Source: Rhea pennata (Eukaryota; Chordata; Aves; Rheiformes; Rheidae). From it: 64,000 nucleotides of DNA. Position numbers and translations under genes: made by a program. Below, piece by piece: positions 1 through 14,082 of the stretch. The DNA is taken from contig NC_084668.1 of assembly GCF_028389875.1 (NCBI RefSeq), positions 20,506,493-20,570,492 of the forward strand, read 5' to 3'. Numbering within the stretch: position 1 is the stretch's first letter; each line of letters starts with the position of its first letter. The notes under the pieces are model-generated. The model saw nothing but the letters and a program-made list of their open reading frames with translations, was not told the origin of the DNA and made no database searches.

Positions 1-2002
1 GAATGATCTAGTGCTTTCAATAATGTGGTCTTCTGCCTAGGGTAACTCTACACAGGACTGGACACCATGAAAAAATAGAATCATGCCTGATTAAACAGTC
101 ATACTGGTTTAAAAAAAAAAAAAAGTAAGATTCATTTGAAATCTGGTGACATAAAACTGTTTCCTTCCTTCAGCCCCAGATAGTCAGATTCCATTTGCTG
201 AAGTTATGCAGAAACATACTAACAGTGCTTGTCTTCACTGCAAAGTCTTACTATTTTAAGCATTAATCAGAAATACAAGGTTAAGTGGTAAAATGCTGAC
301 ATTACAGCTGGCTGTATGGAGGCAATGAATATCAAGTTTAGTGTCATGGCAGCAGTTTGTACTTCTATTTTTCAGATGTAGATTTGGTGTGGCATTTGAT
401 GACAGAGGGTAAAAATTCCAGGATCACATGTGACAAACCAGGGTAAAGACTCAAAGGTCGTGATGAGATTTTTGAAAATTTTATTCAAAGTGCCTCAGTG
501 TTATCTATGCTGGCTGATTGTTCACAGTCAGTAGCCAGTCAGTGAATTGATTCTGGTGGGTAGAAATGCAGTCTGATTTCCTAATGGACACTTATTTGCA
601 GTTCAGTTTTTTTCCTGAATGTCTTACCTCTTTATGGCAACAATAAGAAAGCAGATAACAAGACATAAGGAATTGTCAGGTTTTGATGGTTGCTAGTCAG
701 TTTTGTGGAGAACAGCACAAGAGTAGAGCAAGAAAAAGTTCTATTTACTCCAGCTGGTTTCCAGCTTTGTTCGGAACCAATGTGCCAAGTTCCATGAGAA
801 ATGGAAAGAGAAAATAGTTAATATTTTACTAGTCTAAAATTTTCATATTAATTGCTTATCTTGGACTCTTTAATGAGTGGAGTTCTTGTGCTCGAATCTT
901 AACTAATGCCTACCTAGCAGACTGACTGTCTCCTTTTTTGCATTTGTCACCTTTTTATTACTTGGAAAATAGCACAGAATAGGTATAGCAGTATCTCACA
1001 CTTTAATACTCTGTAGGCTGAGTGTATGGTCCACGTGAAAGGCTTTTCACTCTCCTTTTGCCTTCTTCCTCCAGTCATGTCTGCTACCTTCCCATCTGCT
1101 TCTACTTCAGAATTTGTGATGTATTTAGTGACCTTTTCACTTTTTGGTAAAGTGTATGGGTTTTACTCCAAATGTTAACACTTTAAGCTCAATGGGGTGA
1201 CTGAACTGAAATGGAGAAAGCTGGCTTTTTTTTCTTTAAGACACTCCTTCACTAGGACAGTTACTTTGCAGATTTATGGGGATGACTAGGGCATATTAAG
1301 AATGTTCTGTTTTTCAGTGGGTGACTAGTTTTTCAACAAAATTTCTTCATGGCAGATGGCTACTTTCTTTAAAACTAAATACATAAGAACTGAGAAGGGT
1401 CCTGTTTTCATCTGAAACTTCTATTTTTTTGATGTACTTCACACAGTACTAGCTAAGGAGTTAACATTGATGATGCTATTGCTTTCACTTTTCTTTGTGG
1501 CCTGGGCTTGGCTTGACTTGACTGTGCAGTCTGTTGTGTGCTGTGCATACTGAATCTTACTCTATCTTCTTTCTTCCCCTTCACCATGAGGGAATAAATA
1601 ATATTTCCCAGTTATTTTGTTCATTGCTTCTTTAACGATCAAGAAATTCTACAAAGAAAATCAGTATCACTACTGATAACTTCACCTTACGGAAATTTAT
1701 TCTGATATTGTAAAGGAAACAAGGTGGAAATACAACTCAAATAACCCGTTTTCCCTTCCTTTCCTTAATTTCTTGGACATATTGACACTTAGCTTAAAGC
1801 TTCAGGCAAAGGGCACATTCAGTAGCACTATCCAGGGATTAAACCAACTTTTAATCATACTAGCATTTTAAAGAAGTTCTAACCTGTAATGTTTTTATTC
1901 ATTTATGTTTAAATCTCAGCTGCATCACTTCAGTAATTATGGAATGCAGTCTATACAAATACTGTAAGTAACTGGATAGGATGTGTAAAGCAGGACAATA
2001 TA

Positions 2003-2021
2003 ATCTCCCTGTAAGGGAGAT
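2003..2021. repeat. Perfect short hairpin
   Basis: ATCTCCCT at 2003-2010 and its exact reverse complement AGGGAGAT at 2014-2021, separated by 3 nt. Function unknown; chance is possible. Confidence 0.5.
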
Positions 2022-3135
2022 GACGTTGTAACTCTTCTTGAAATAACACTACCGAATCCTTGTATATTAAGTTCTCTGAATTGTAATTTATATATGTATA
2101 CATAATATATGTAACTAATAAGGAAAGGCAAAGTTACAGATATACTGAATGTCACATGAAATCATTTTTTTCAGTTCATTAACCTTTTTCAGAATGTATT
2201 TGTGGTCAAATATCACACCAGAATTGGTCAAGGGTGCCCTGACTGGTCCTGAGATATGGTGGATATTTTGATGAAAATCAAATCCCATGTGTAGAATTGA
2301 GATTTGCAAACAGCACTTGAGTTTAAAGTGAGCTGAACCGAAACCTTCATAGTAATTCCTCTGAACAATAGTTCAAAAGCCACTCTTAAGTTTGTAGCTG
2401 ACTTCTGTTTCTGCTGTATTTTAACTGAAGTTACAAAATGCCTCATGGTGTAACTGATGCAACACTATTATTATATAAATTATACAAATAAATTATAAAA
2501 TTAGCCTGAATATATGTTATTTAAATGTGACTGACCACTCAGAAGTTCAATATTTAGTTAACGGAAACTGCTTAGTAGTAATTTCAATATACTGAGATTA
2601 TTGGTGCCTACATAAAAGTGGGAAAAGTCAGAGCTTGAAATTACACTCTATTTTGGCTGTTTTCAGGAACTGTTTCCTGATTAGCATGCACAGATGCACA
2701 TCTGATACTAGGTTATGTTTCTCCTTTGTGAAGTTAGTAGGAAAAGAAATGGGCTCGCTTACTAAACCTGTAGTTTACTGAAGCTAAGCGTTCTTAAATC
2801 TGTCTTTACTGTAGTGGGTTTCTCCCCCCAAAAGTTTATACCAACTTAAAATAATTCGACTTAACAGCTTAAGGATTAAATGAGACAATATGCACAACAG
2901 ATGTGAGCTAAACAGCATTATAGGTACACTAACGAACTGCAGTTTTTTCTATATGACTTCTGGCTTCTAGATAGAAAGACATGACAGGCATACATAACAT
3001 GTTCCGTTTGTAGTGTGTTACAAATATAGGTCGTTAAGTACTGCTAAATTTAAAACTTGCGTAGGATTTATTTCTTTGTAGGTAAAGCTATTCAGATGCC
3101 ACGTGTTGCATTCTCATGTGGAATCAGTTTCGTGA

Positions 3136-3161
3136 TTCAGTTACATGTGGATGTAACTGAA
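3136..3161. repeat. Perfect 11-bp inverted repeat with 4-nt loop
   Basis: TTCAGTTACAT (3136-3146), loop GTGG, then ATGTAACTGAA (3151-3161): arms fully complementary. Further GTTACATG units follow at about 3170-3192, so the stretch is locally repetitive. No flanking gene. Confidence 0.6.
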
Positions 3162-4846
3162 TGTGCACGTGTTACATGAATGTAGTTACATGTGTCTGCT
3201 TCTTTGAGAACGGACTATGGTAGGTCTGAAATTCCAGTGAAAACCAGAAACTGTTTGGACTGCTGTTAAGGTTATTCTAAGAATTCTCTATATACAACCA
3301 GTTTTCTACTGTTGTTCGTTAATATTCCTATAGCTTATCCAAGTTTGGTATATCACATTTTTCCTACAAAAGTCTTACTGTCTACTCTTAGGCAAATAAA
3401 CAAGCCAAGATACTAATATATGCACTAATAAAGTGCACAGTAGATGTTAAAACCCAGTATATTGTAGTATATCTCCACAAGATGGCAGATTACTTTTAGC
3501 ATATGCAGCCTTAAATTCACTATTTGCTGAATTTTGTTTTTTGGAAATTAAACCTTAATGTTTTATTAAGACAAGGAAGCTCTGCCTGGCTGTAAAGGGG
3601 TGTATGTTGGAAAAGAGTGCCTGTAGGCAGAGAGTTGAAGCACCTTCCCCTTGTTCAGTGATAAGGACAAATCAAAATTGAACTAATAACATCTCTGAGA
3701 GCCCAGAACCACTCTCTCTGCATTCTTCCTGAAGAATTAATAAAAACTCTCACAGCCTTCTCTGCTAACTAATTGGAAGAAAAAAAATCTTACTTTCTAC
3801 AAATGGTGTAGTAAAGGATGGAAGAATATTAGCGAACACAAATTCTTAAATATTTTTTGATCTTCAGGGGATGAAGTCCAAATATTGTGTTTGTGTTCTT
3901 CATTTCTGACACCAATGTTTGATTTCTGGTAAGCACATTTTATCTGTAGATAGTCTTCCACACCCATGAGCCAGTGAATGTAAATGTATCCATAGGAGCT
4001 CTTGGAATTCAGTAGCCCCTTCCAGTTTAGGGAAATGGAGAAGTAATGCAATTCAACTGTGCAACCCCTGGAAAAATCTGTGTATGGCCTGTGATGATAA
4101 ATCTAAACTGCAAGGCAGGGACAATCTTGTACTCTACTGCAGACAAACAGTATTTACCAATCTGTGTTTCCACTGGAGGAAAAGCAATATGTAGGGACGG
4201 TTGCAGCCCTTCGTAAAATGTTTGTATGAAGCCTACATTTTAGACTTATTGCACAGAAAGCATACCTTTTATTTTTTTATGATCCAACTTGCATTTTGAA
4301 TAATTTGAAACATTGACGTTCATGTAAAATTTCAAGCCACTGTTTGGTTTGTTGATTCATTTTCATAAGTTTTTTTTATTAAATCTGGAGCTTTCTTTGG
4401 ATTACATACTTTGAAAACTATCTTCCTTTTCTTTGGTTTCTATTAGGAATGGGTTATTTGAAAATACATAGTATGCATTCAGTTATGGCAAAACAAAGCA
4501 TTGTATTCTGGCTTATCGCCTCCATTGCCGGGGCAGACAGGTGGCAATGTCCTGTCACCATGACTACATGCAGCCCTTTGGGAGGGCTCTTGTGAGATGA
4601 TAGTAATTCCTGAGCTGGGAAAAGGGCATGCAGATATGCTTTGTGTGGGATATTTTATACGGATTACACTTCATTATAAGCCTACCTTGTTAGTTGAGTT
4701 TGTACTACCTGAGATGCTGGAATTAGAGAAAGAATACAGATAGAACCACAGGGGCTGCTCACATTTACCTTTTAAAATTTTTGTATGGATTAGAAAGGCA
4801 AAAGGACTGTATGGTCATATTACGTCAGTGTCTGAATTACAGGACA

Positions 4847-4902
4847 TGTATGTGTGTGTATGTATATATAAACATGCATATATATGTATGCATATATATA
4901 AA
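4847..4902. repeat. TG/TA-rich microsatellite
   Basis: Mixed (TG)n then interrupted (TA)n tract, with ATGCATAT interruptions, in the downstream flank. Confidence 0.7.
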
Positions 4903-7900
4903 AATAAATAAAATTATCTTTACCATAAGACTTAAGGAGTTAGGCATTACACACTTCAGAAGTGAAGGTCTACCAGCACTAGAGGTGAAAGCAGGTTAAT
5001 ATGGCAGCAATTTAAGAAAATAATCTGATTGAGAAGAGCAGGTTCTGTGGCTGTGAACACATCTCTTGACAAAGTAGGCATACTATGATGTGAATGTGAG
5101 AAAATGTGAAATGAGAGTACATGGAGAAAGTTCTCCAGCTCTGTGATTTCCCTAAGTATGTCCCAGGAATTTAGGTAGATAGTATTTAGAAGTTAAAATG
5201 TGCCTATTGCACAAAAACTGTGAGCTTTCTCATGTGAAAAAGGTCCAGTAGTATTTTCTGTGATTAAATGTGTTTTGACCTAATTTTGTCATTTCTGAAA
5301 AATGCAGTTGCATCATATTTGGCCTCAGAGTTGAAAGTGGCTCAAGAAGGACTGCCATCTAATGAATTGCCTGCATTTTCACTCTAGAGGCCTTTCTTCT
5401 CTAGCCTGACCTGTCATGGCCTTGTTTAAACTTCTGAAATCTGCCAAGACCACAGCTGGAGTTGGTATTGCTGCAAGATACTTGTCATTTTAATTTGACT
5501 CCTGCTAGTGCTGCTAGGGTTGCACTGTTTGCAGTAACACATGAAAGGTCTCTGATTCTGGAGGAAGGAATATGTATGAGTAAGAGGAGGTGGACTTGGG
5601 AATGTAAAAGAGTTAAAGGACACAAACTCAAAAATGGTAAAGGGCTGTTGAACTTGAAGGGACAGAAACAAAATGAAAGCTGGCATGTAGTTTTTTGTTT
5701 GTGTGTGAAATTCTTTTGTTTATGTGTCTGAAATTTTACTGTAAGGAGCATGCAGCTATCACTATATGTCTACAGGTAAAACCTGGTACAGCTGAGTTAT
5801 GGAAAAGAGTTTCTAATCCATGATGTTTTTAGTATTATTCAGTGCTGCAGTGCCTAATGTCCAGCCAAGAATTTTGTACAAGGACAGTAGTAAGATATCT
5901 TAATGTGGGCAGACAGAGGGAAAGAGAGTGTAGTGCACGAGGAGAGTGAAGATGGAAACAAACCCTGACCTTTTAATGGGGTATTAATTAGAGGGAAATG
6001 GCTAAGTGGAAGAGAATTCTCTAGCTAGTACTTCTCTGAAGTTTTTCTGTAAGTGCACATGGTGAGGGAATGAAGTTACCACCTGGACTGTAGTTTTCCA
6101 AGGGAAGAGACTCTGTGTACAATGATTTTGATGCCGTGGAGCTCTGCAGCCTCCGCAAGCTGCAGAGGACAATTGGTTGCCTTTGTACTCCATCTTCAAA
6201 TGCAGCAGTTCCTTTGATCTGCAATTTGCTCCTAAAGATTCAGGAACAGAAAGAAAGAAAGAAAGTGACCTGGAAAATACAGAAATACCGTTTTATTATG
6301 AAATATTTACAATCTCTCGCTTTCCCCACACAAATTCTGCAGAATAATGAATTAGGAGCAGCCATGTTTATGAACTGCATTCTCTTCAAAAAATTATCGA
6401 TGATATATTCTAATTTGAAATACAACAAAGAGTATGCTTGTAGAGATGTACGGTCTATATAATAGAAATAGAATTGTTAGAACAAGAAATAGAGGCTTTC
6501 AAAATTGCTTTGAAAATTTACTAGCCCAGCCACCAAATTGTACTGTCTACTCTATTGACCTGTAAATAATGTAATTCACCTTGTTAGAAAACATTGCTTG
6601 TTCCAGGCAAGTATTGTAAGACTAGCAATATTATATATTATTATATTTTAGCTACTTAGTAAGTTTTAGTGCCTTTCGTGTATAAGTATGTCAGTTCTGA
6701 AGAAATGTAAAGTTCTAACATCAGAGTTCTGCTGAACTCAGATCACAGGATGCAAATGGGCTATAAGCATGCTGGATCTGGGACATTTCTCTATGCATAG
6801 GGCTGTCCAGTAGAGGCAGAGTACCCTTTGAAGTTCAGTGTGTCTTCCCATGTAGGTAGACAGGAGGTGGGATGTTGCTTCATGACCATGTATGGAACTC
6901 TCCAGATTCTCCTACATACCAGAAACCTGGAGGGCCAGAGAGTGCAGGTAATTTAAATACGATTGCTCCTTTCCTCATTTCCTGTTGCACATCTGAGATA
7001 AAGCAGAGAATTTTTTCTCATTCTTGGAGGGAGGAGAAAATAAATAAAAGTAGTAAATGAAATAGTTACAAGTGCATGTGTCTAAAACATGCAATTGAAA
7101 ATATACCTGTAAATTAAGCATGTAAAGTACAGACTCTGAGTTAAAATTATGTGTTATGAAATGAAGATAGCAATAGTAAAATAAAAATCATTGCTTGCCC
7201 TCATTTCTGCACAAGCACTGCAACATATAAATTAAGGATGTGACTGGTGCAGATGGGAGATGTTAGTAACATCCTTGCTACACAGCACACATTCATGAAA
7301 GTGACATATGCTATGCCAATTTTGTCACTTTCAGACTTTTAAAAGAATATTCTATTCCCTGGTGCATTGCGTTGCAATAGCAAAATCCAGTCCAAAGAAT
7401 AAATACTACCTATTATATGTCACACATGTTGGAATCTGACTGTGCCAGTTAAAGCTATGGCCCCTTTTATATTCTAAATCTTTTTGTTCTTATGCCTTTC
7501 AATTAATGTTTCTTAGTTAAGGCAAAGAAAATTTATACAGCTTTCTCATTACATGCTTTCACATGCTTCTCAGATCTTTCTCTGCTTATTTGCATGAAGA
7601 GGTAGGATAAGGCTGATAATGTTCAACAGAGACAAAAAGCTGTTATTTTTTCTGGGTCAATCAATTTCCTTCCTTAGATCAGCGCTGGGATCTCTGAAGT
7701 GTATACCAGAACTCAGAGCTTCCTGCAGAGCTGTAAAATTAGGCCCATCACTGTCTTCCCCCTGTAACAGCAACAAGAGAAAAAATATGATTAAATGTAA
7801 ATTTTTGTGGCTGTTGAACTCCGCCAATCAGTTCCAGTTCTTCGGGAAAGAAATTCGTAATGCAACAATTTGTATGACATAATTAAAAAAATTTCCACGT

Positions 7901-10900
7901 ATAATATTTGAATATAGCTACTATTATATGGTATATATGCTTCTTTTGGTTTGCTAGATGGGATAGCACTGTGTTAGACTGATGGAACAAGCAGTAGAAC
8001 CTCCTTTGATTTAGGATGGCCAATTTCACTTATTAAGATTGTGCATCTGCTTGTAGCTTTCCTTAAGCATGTACTTGTGAGCCTTGCCTTCTGAAGGCAA
8101 ACTCAGCATTTCTATGTTAGAAGACTGGTGTGGCAGCGTCTGTGATCTGTGTACAGGCTATGAAAGTTTCAGAATTAAGAACAAATAACCTTCTGATACT
8201 GAAATTTTCATGAGGGGCTTGTAATTTTATAAAATAGCAGGAATTCCATGTGAAGCATAGTACATGATTTTGTATGGTTCATATAAGAACAAAGAATACC
8301 TTTTAGGGCTGGTGCCATTTTTCCTCTTCTCCCTGAATATAGGTTATGTGAAAAGCGTTAAATGGCTTTTATTACACAGGAAATCTACTTGAAGTGTAGA
8401 ATGCTTGGGAACGGATGCCTGCTTTACTGCTATAAATTGTTCATGATATGTCTTTTCTAATATGCATCAAACGTACCACTTGCTACAGAGATACATGTGA
8501 CTTGTCTCCAGAGAGACAGTAATTGACTTCAGTTTACATAGGTTGCTGCAGTACAATTTATTTTCTTTGCTTAGCTGAGGCTCATGTTGCAGCATATTCC
8601 CTTCTAGGAGGGTAAAGTATTTAATTTGTTAAGTAGTGGAGAGTATGCACTGCATTACAAAGTGTATCTCTGCTCGAAGGTGTTGAGTGGAAATAGATCA
8701 AAACACATCGCTGTCTTCCACTAAAAACTTATCCCTTCTTGTTAGCAAATTATACATGAACTAACTATGATCTTTTGGAAGACATCCATTATAACTAGCT
8801 CTATGATTTGAACAAATGACTAATAAACTGTGGTTTCTATTTGCTTTGACTATTTATAATGATTATTTCTGTGGTGTTCGTTCTCAGTCCCATGGTATTA
8901 TTTCCCTTTTCTGAGTGGATAACTAAAGATTCTCCAAGCAGGCAACAAATAGAAAATAATGAAAACATGTTTTAAATGTTAGGGTTTTTTTCAGTTCAAT
9001 GACCCATTTTCAAGCTCAGATTTCTTTGAAGTTTTTCACATTTATCTATCTAGCTGAAGAACTAAAAAGAAGAGCATGCAAATTGGAACAAATTACAGTT
9101 CAGGAGAGCTAAGTTCTTCAATGCATAAATATTCATGAAATTTAACCATTCATGTAGCAATAATAATGGTGTAACCTTTAAGTCTTATACTGAGGTTGAG
9201 CTCTGAGGGCTTTCTTGATTTTATCAGCTAGCATCATAATTTTACCTTCTAAATGATTGGTTTATATTTTTTTAAATAAATGTAAGTACAATATGCAATT
9301 CATAATGGATCTGAAGAAGTGCTGAATATTCACAGCTTCTATTAATGGATAAAATGAATTTCATAAAAAATATGCTCGGCTACTGGGAAACAACTCGCCA
9401 TGACAGTCCCTGTGATCTTTTCTGTGGCCAGTCTGCTCCTCCTTGGAGAAAATGGTTTTTTTTGGCACCACACGCTGAGCTTTTCTCCTCTGGTACTATT
9501 ACTTCAATGCTGAATTAGCTTCAGTTGATTCTGCAAGCTCATTACTCTTTCATGACTGTGCACGTTAGTGCTTCTGCATTTGCTTGTGTGAGGCACTAGG
9601 ACTTCTGGGAACACTTGCTTGGGAACAGTGGTAAGCTGTGCTGCCCTATGCATTAATTTGCAGTGAACTGAATAAGCATATATATCCTTTCTGGACATCT
9701 GTGTGGAATTTTTTTAGTCTAAAAAGACATTAAAGAAAAGCAGAAAGTAGTGAACGTAGACCAAGAAAGTGACCTAGTTCTACTGTCAGCATTCCTAGTA
9801 CTCTTGTTTTGGCAATAGGTGATGGGTAAGAGGTTTAAGACATAGCAGAAGGCATTTTGTCTGTTCCTGGACACCTTGAAAATGAAGTTGTTTTAGGACA
9901 GGGATCAGTACAGGTGTACAATAAGGATTTTAGCAGCCAATAAGGATTCCTCATTTGCTGACTGGAAAATTTGGAGAAGGATTATGAATATAAGGTTATA
10001 GGAATATGTAACCGTGCTTGATTGGGATAACCATCATTGCTGGCTTGCCTAATAGTGTGAAGGGAGTTTTTTCAAATGGCATTGTTGTTCAAATACTCTG
10101 GAAGCACAGGAGAAGTGTGTGCAATGTCAGATTTAAATTATACAAACTGTCTAGTGATTTCTGTGGAAAAAAGAAATAGGTAGAAGGGAAGAGGAAGTTC
10201 CCAGAAGCAGCATATGGTAATTAAAAGGATGGATTTACCCTCAAAGCAAAGTGAACCAATTTCCAGTCCAGGTTGAACCAGGACCCTCAGCCGTTTCAGA
10301 AGGCTGAAAGCACTGTCAGACACAGTTCGATGTTTTCCCACATTCAGTTTGTGGCAGTGAAGCTGAGTGCAGCAGTCTTACAGTTACAGAATATTATAAA
10401 CCAAGTCATCCCTTGCTCAGCAGCTTCCTATCCAAAATACGCTTTCTTCTTCAGTACTTTTATTTTGGGGGACTCTATGCCCACTTTGTCTCAAGGTTTT
10501 CTGATGTGTAAGTTCATTGTCCTTTCATTTAAATCTGTGAGTTAAAGGCCTTACTTTCTTAAGAGATTCCCTTTTCAGTGCCTTTTTGTTTAGATAAATT
10601 GTTTCTGTTGGACTCCAGATTCCTGAAAAAGAATGATGAGCTGTCATTCCTCATGAGAACTTTTGCTGACTTGTTCATGGAGCAAAAGTTCTTCAGAATT
10701 TCGGTCCTGTTTTGAATGGGTAGATGAGTAAAATACAACTTTTAGTCAAGGAAATGGCAGGACAGGCAGAGCAAAGAAGCAGAAGAGCTCGAAAGATTCT
10801 GGAAGTTTAGATCATTGAAATTTGATTCATTTATGAAATTAGGTAAGGTAGTCAGAGTAGTGGTGGCATAAGTAATGTGTATAACTGGCTTCAAAGACTA

Positions 10901-12123
10901 ACTAGCTGACATTGATGCTACCTGATTAGAGGATTCTGTAATGCAGGACTGGAGGCTCAATTACATGTGATCCTGTGCAGACAACTGGGGAATGCCATGT
11001 CTTGAACTTTAACTCCATATTCCAGGAGGTCCACAGACCAGCTCCAGGAACTAATGGTATAAGCAATCTGGACAAGTCTGTTTTCATGTTTATGGCATTT
11101 CTTCATTTTTCTGGACTGGGTAAAGCCATTGCTCTATGCAAATGGGACTTCCCTATTGCATGGTATACTAACTCAGAGGCTCTGCTGCAACAATTGCTGA
11201 TCATATTGCAGAATTTAATAGATGTGAATATTGGAGTATTGTGTTAGTTCATAGATAGCCAAGCAGTTTAATATTTGGCCAAAATAGGGCTAAGAAGGCA
11301 TAATACCATAGATGAAGGCAATCATTGAAAAAGTGGTAGTGAGCAAACTCCAAGAATATTCTGCTTACAGCTTACTTTAAAATATAGTATTTTAAATGTA
11401 ATAACACAATAGTCCTTCAGTGTACGATATGCCCTTAATCCTTAAATAGGATCAAGACATCCATTATAATTCAGAAGTTGCTGTGTAACATCTGGATATT
11501 ATGACCATGAAAACTTTTAATACAGCTACATTTTATTACTGTCCCATTCTTGTAAGGCCACATGAACGTAATATTTATTACTTTGGTGAATTATTTGGAA
11601 TAAAAGGAATCACTGTACAGTTTAAAACAACTCTTACCTGTTTGAGATGAGCTCTTTGATTTAATCTTACACAGAACCCCAATGGAGGAAGAGTTGTTGG
11701 AGAGAATGTTTGCATATTTTAGATTCATTAATTGTAGAACAGAGTTGTGGAACATCTTTCCTTTGGTAGAAGCAATGCAGCTAACTCAGGATCTCAGAAA
11801 CTGAGCAGTGCCTTCAGGGTTTGGTAAAGTTCTTGAGGGGTGACAGGAATGCTGCTAGGTTAGAATGTGTGGATGTCCTGTGTTATCCCCTTACAGTGTA
11901 TTGGTGACAAACAAGAAGTTAACAGGGTGTGGTCAACATAAAAATAAAAGATATGTATATATTTTATATAAAACAAATCTGTTTTACATACAGAAAAGAT
12001 GAAATTTGCAGAATAAGGTATTTAGCTCTAGTGGTAAGGCATACCTTATTGGTAACAAAGCTAACTTTTTTAGCCAACAGAATCACAGAGACAAAGGAAA
12101 TAAATACAATAAAAAATGAAATC

Positions 12124-12129
12124 TTTATT
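12124..12129 (-). terminator. Candidate distal poly(A) signal (AATAAA)
   Basis: Plus-strand TTTATT gives AATAAA on the transcript, followed within about 30 nt by T-rich and TGT-rich sequence suitable as a downstream element. Chosen over other TTTATT sites because of this context and a 3' UTR length of about 2.1 kb. The other sites are not excluded. Confidence 0.45.
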
Positions 12130-13205
12130 TTTTTTGGCTCATTTGTTATATCATTTATGTTTACAGTAATAACAATTTCCTGCATGCATTTCACCAACAC
12201 ATTACAAGTCAAAAGCATTAGTAAAAGAAAGAACCTACATTTAACATACACAGCTTGTGTATGAAACAGAAAATGTCCTGATGTCCTTGATTGTACAAAT
12301 GTGGCCTTTTGTTCTTGGGAAATATTGTTGGTTCTATTTGTACAAGTCTAGTGCAGCTTGATTCAAAAAGAATAAGAATAGTCTATGTAAACAGACACTG
12401 CAAAATAGCAAGGATTTATGAACAATAAGACTATCTTGGAACTTCTGATGCGAACAGCGCTAGAAATTCAAACATTCCCCTAATACTTTCCTTGCTATGC
12501 CCAGATACCAGATAGAACTATTTTGAAACAGTAAGCTGGGTTCCAGATTTACACAAATTACTTCACATTGAAATATCTGCAAATATATTAAAACAAGATA
12601 GCCTACAAATACTCACTTTTTTCCCTCATACTGTGATGATGTCGGTTTGAAATTACTGTGGTCAAAAAATAATCCAAGTGAATGAGAAAACAAACTGATC
12701 TAAACTTGAAGACACTTTTCTTATATACAAAACTGTTGCCAAATAATATTTCTTTACATTATTTATATAGGCTAATCACATTTTCAACAGATTAAACAGT
12801 TTGCAATATGGCCTGTGCAGTCTGATTCTACACCATATAGTAGCCACTTCAAATTTAAAATGCAAAACTAAAGAAGCTCATAAGTAGCTGCAAACTATTG
12901 CTTCATGACTTGAAAGAATGAGGTCTTGCTGGACAACTTGATTCACTTCACCACTGACATATGGCTTCCTATAGTGGAGACTGTGGACAGTGGAAGAAGC
13001 GAAATACAGCAGCAAAAGCATTGACATGCATCAGTGATACTCCCCAAACTATCTATAATGATATAGAATAAAACGTATGTCCTGTTGAACTCTTGCAAGT
13101 TACCCATACTGTGGTACATATTTGATGCAATTCACTGGCAAAGCCATTTAATTCTGTGCTCAAATATGCACAACAGTATATAATGAGTATTTACATAACA
13201 AAGGG

Positions 13206-13216
13206 TTTATTTTATT
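13206..13216 (-). terminator. Candidate proximal poly(A) signals (overlapping AATAAA pair)
   Basis: Plus-strand TTTATT occurs at 13206-13211 and again at 13211-13216, giving two overlapping AATAAA hexamers about 1 kb after the stop codon. The downstream context is less T/GT-rich than at 12124, so this may be a minor or unused site. Confidence 0.3.
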
Positions 13217-13289
13217 GATTCATTGGATGTTGGCCTGAATGAGAGAAGACAGTAACTAAAGAATATTCCAGGAAAAAAGTGGAGCTATT

Positions 13290-13304
13290 AAAAAAAAAAA
13301 AAAA
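13290..13304. repeat. A15 homopolymer in 3' UTR
   Basis: Fifteen consecutive A on the plus strand (U15 in the transcript). Confidence 0.8.
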
Positions 13305-14082
13305 TCTTCAACTACATTTTGGTGAAGCTATTTTTCCAGTGTAGAAACCATACAATATCTTTTATCTATGAATATTTAACAAAAGCAAGAACTTGTTCAT
13401 GTTTAATTATTTGCATAAAAATAAGCCATTGCAAAGTTAGAGGAGACTTTTCAGGCACATTTTCTGGATGTTCACGATCTGAATGTGGATTATGCCATAC
13501 TAGTAGTTGGAATGCCTCAAATTTTAGAACAACCTTGAAACATGGAAGTTCTTAAAATTTTTAGCTTTGAGCAATGTCATATTTTTATCCATGCTTGATT
13601 GACAAGTGCAGCATGCCTATGCAAATCACTTCTATCCATACATTACAGAGAATCCAAGAGTAGAACACCTGGTCCTCATATCTCTTCTCCCAACATGAAA
13701 GTCATTTTACAAAAATAATCATACATAATAGTAAACAACTTGTGAATCAAAAAATAATAAATTCACTAATACTGATTTTGTAAAAATGTGACAAATGTGA
13801 TGATTAAGTTACAAACAGTGGATAGAAATATTGTTCTAAATGTTTTGCAGTATGTGAAACACAAAAAGTATAGCTTTGCACGCGTTTCGTGCTGTTTTCT
13901 GTGGAGCCACAGTATCCTTCCTTCTTAGCAGTGTCAGCTGTAGTTAAAACAGTAACCTCTTGTCAAGTTTGTTACTCTGTTTCACAGAGTCACAGTTTGA
14001 TGATGAAGGTTCACTGTTTTGTTATAGGCACTGACCTTAAGTATATTATATATATAAATGTATATATACACAAACACACACG

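Larger units (their letters stand above)
1..12099. other. Downstream intergenic flank, no gene recognised
   Basis: About 12 kb of AT-rich sequence beyond the probable 3' end of the sodium channel gene. I see no ORF longer than 115 codons with recognisable protein similarity, and no exon-like block with matching splice sites. Small items are a perfect hairpin at 3136-3161, another at 2003-2021, a TA-rich microsatellite at 4847-4902 and an 8-bp inverted repeat at 6142-6167. In mammals the next gene on this side would be SLC38A11, but nothing here can be assigned to it. Confidence 0.6.

Noticed and set aside
6115..6462. 115-codon plus-strand ORF in the downstream flank
   Set aside because: No recognisable domain, low-complexity composition, no splice or promoter context; fits chance in 12 kb of intergenic DNA.
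9060..9200. Octamer ATGCAAAT (9076-9083) in an evenly composed stretch, as a possible conserved enhancer
   Set aside because: A single 8-bp motif in 12 kb of AT-rich DNA is expected by chance.
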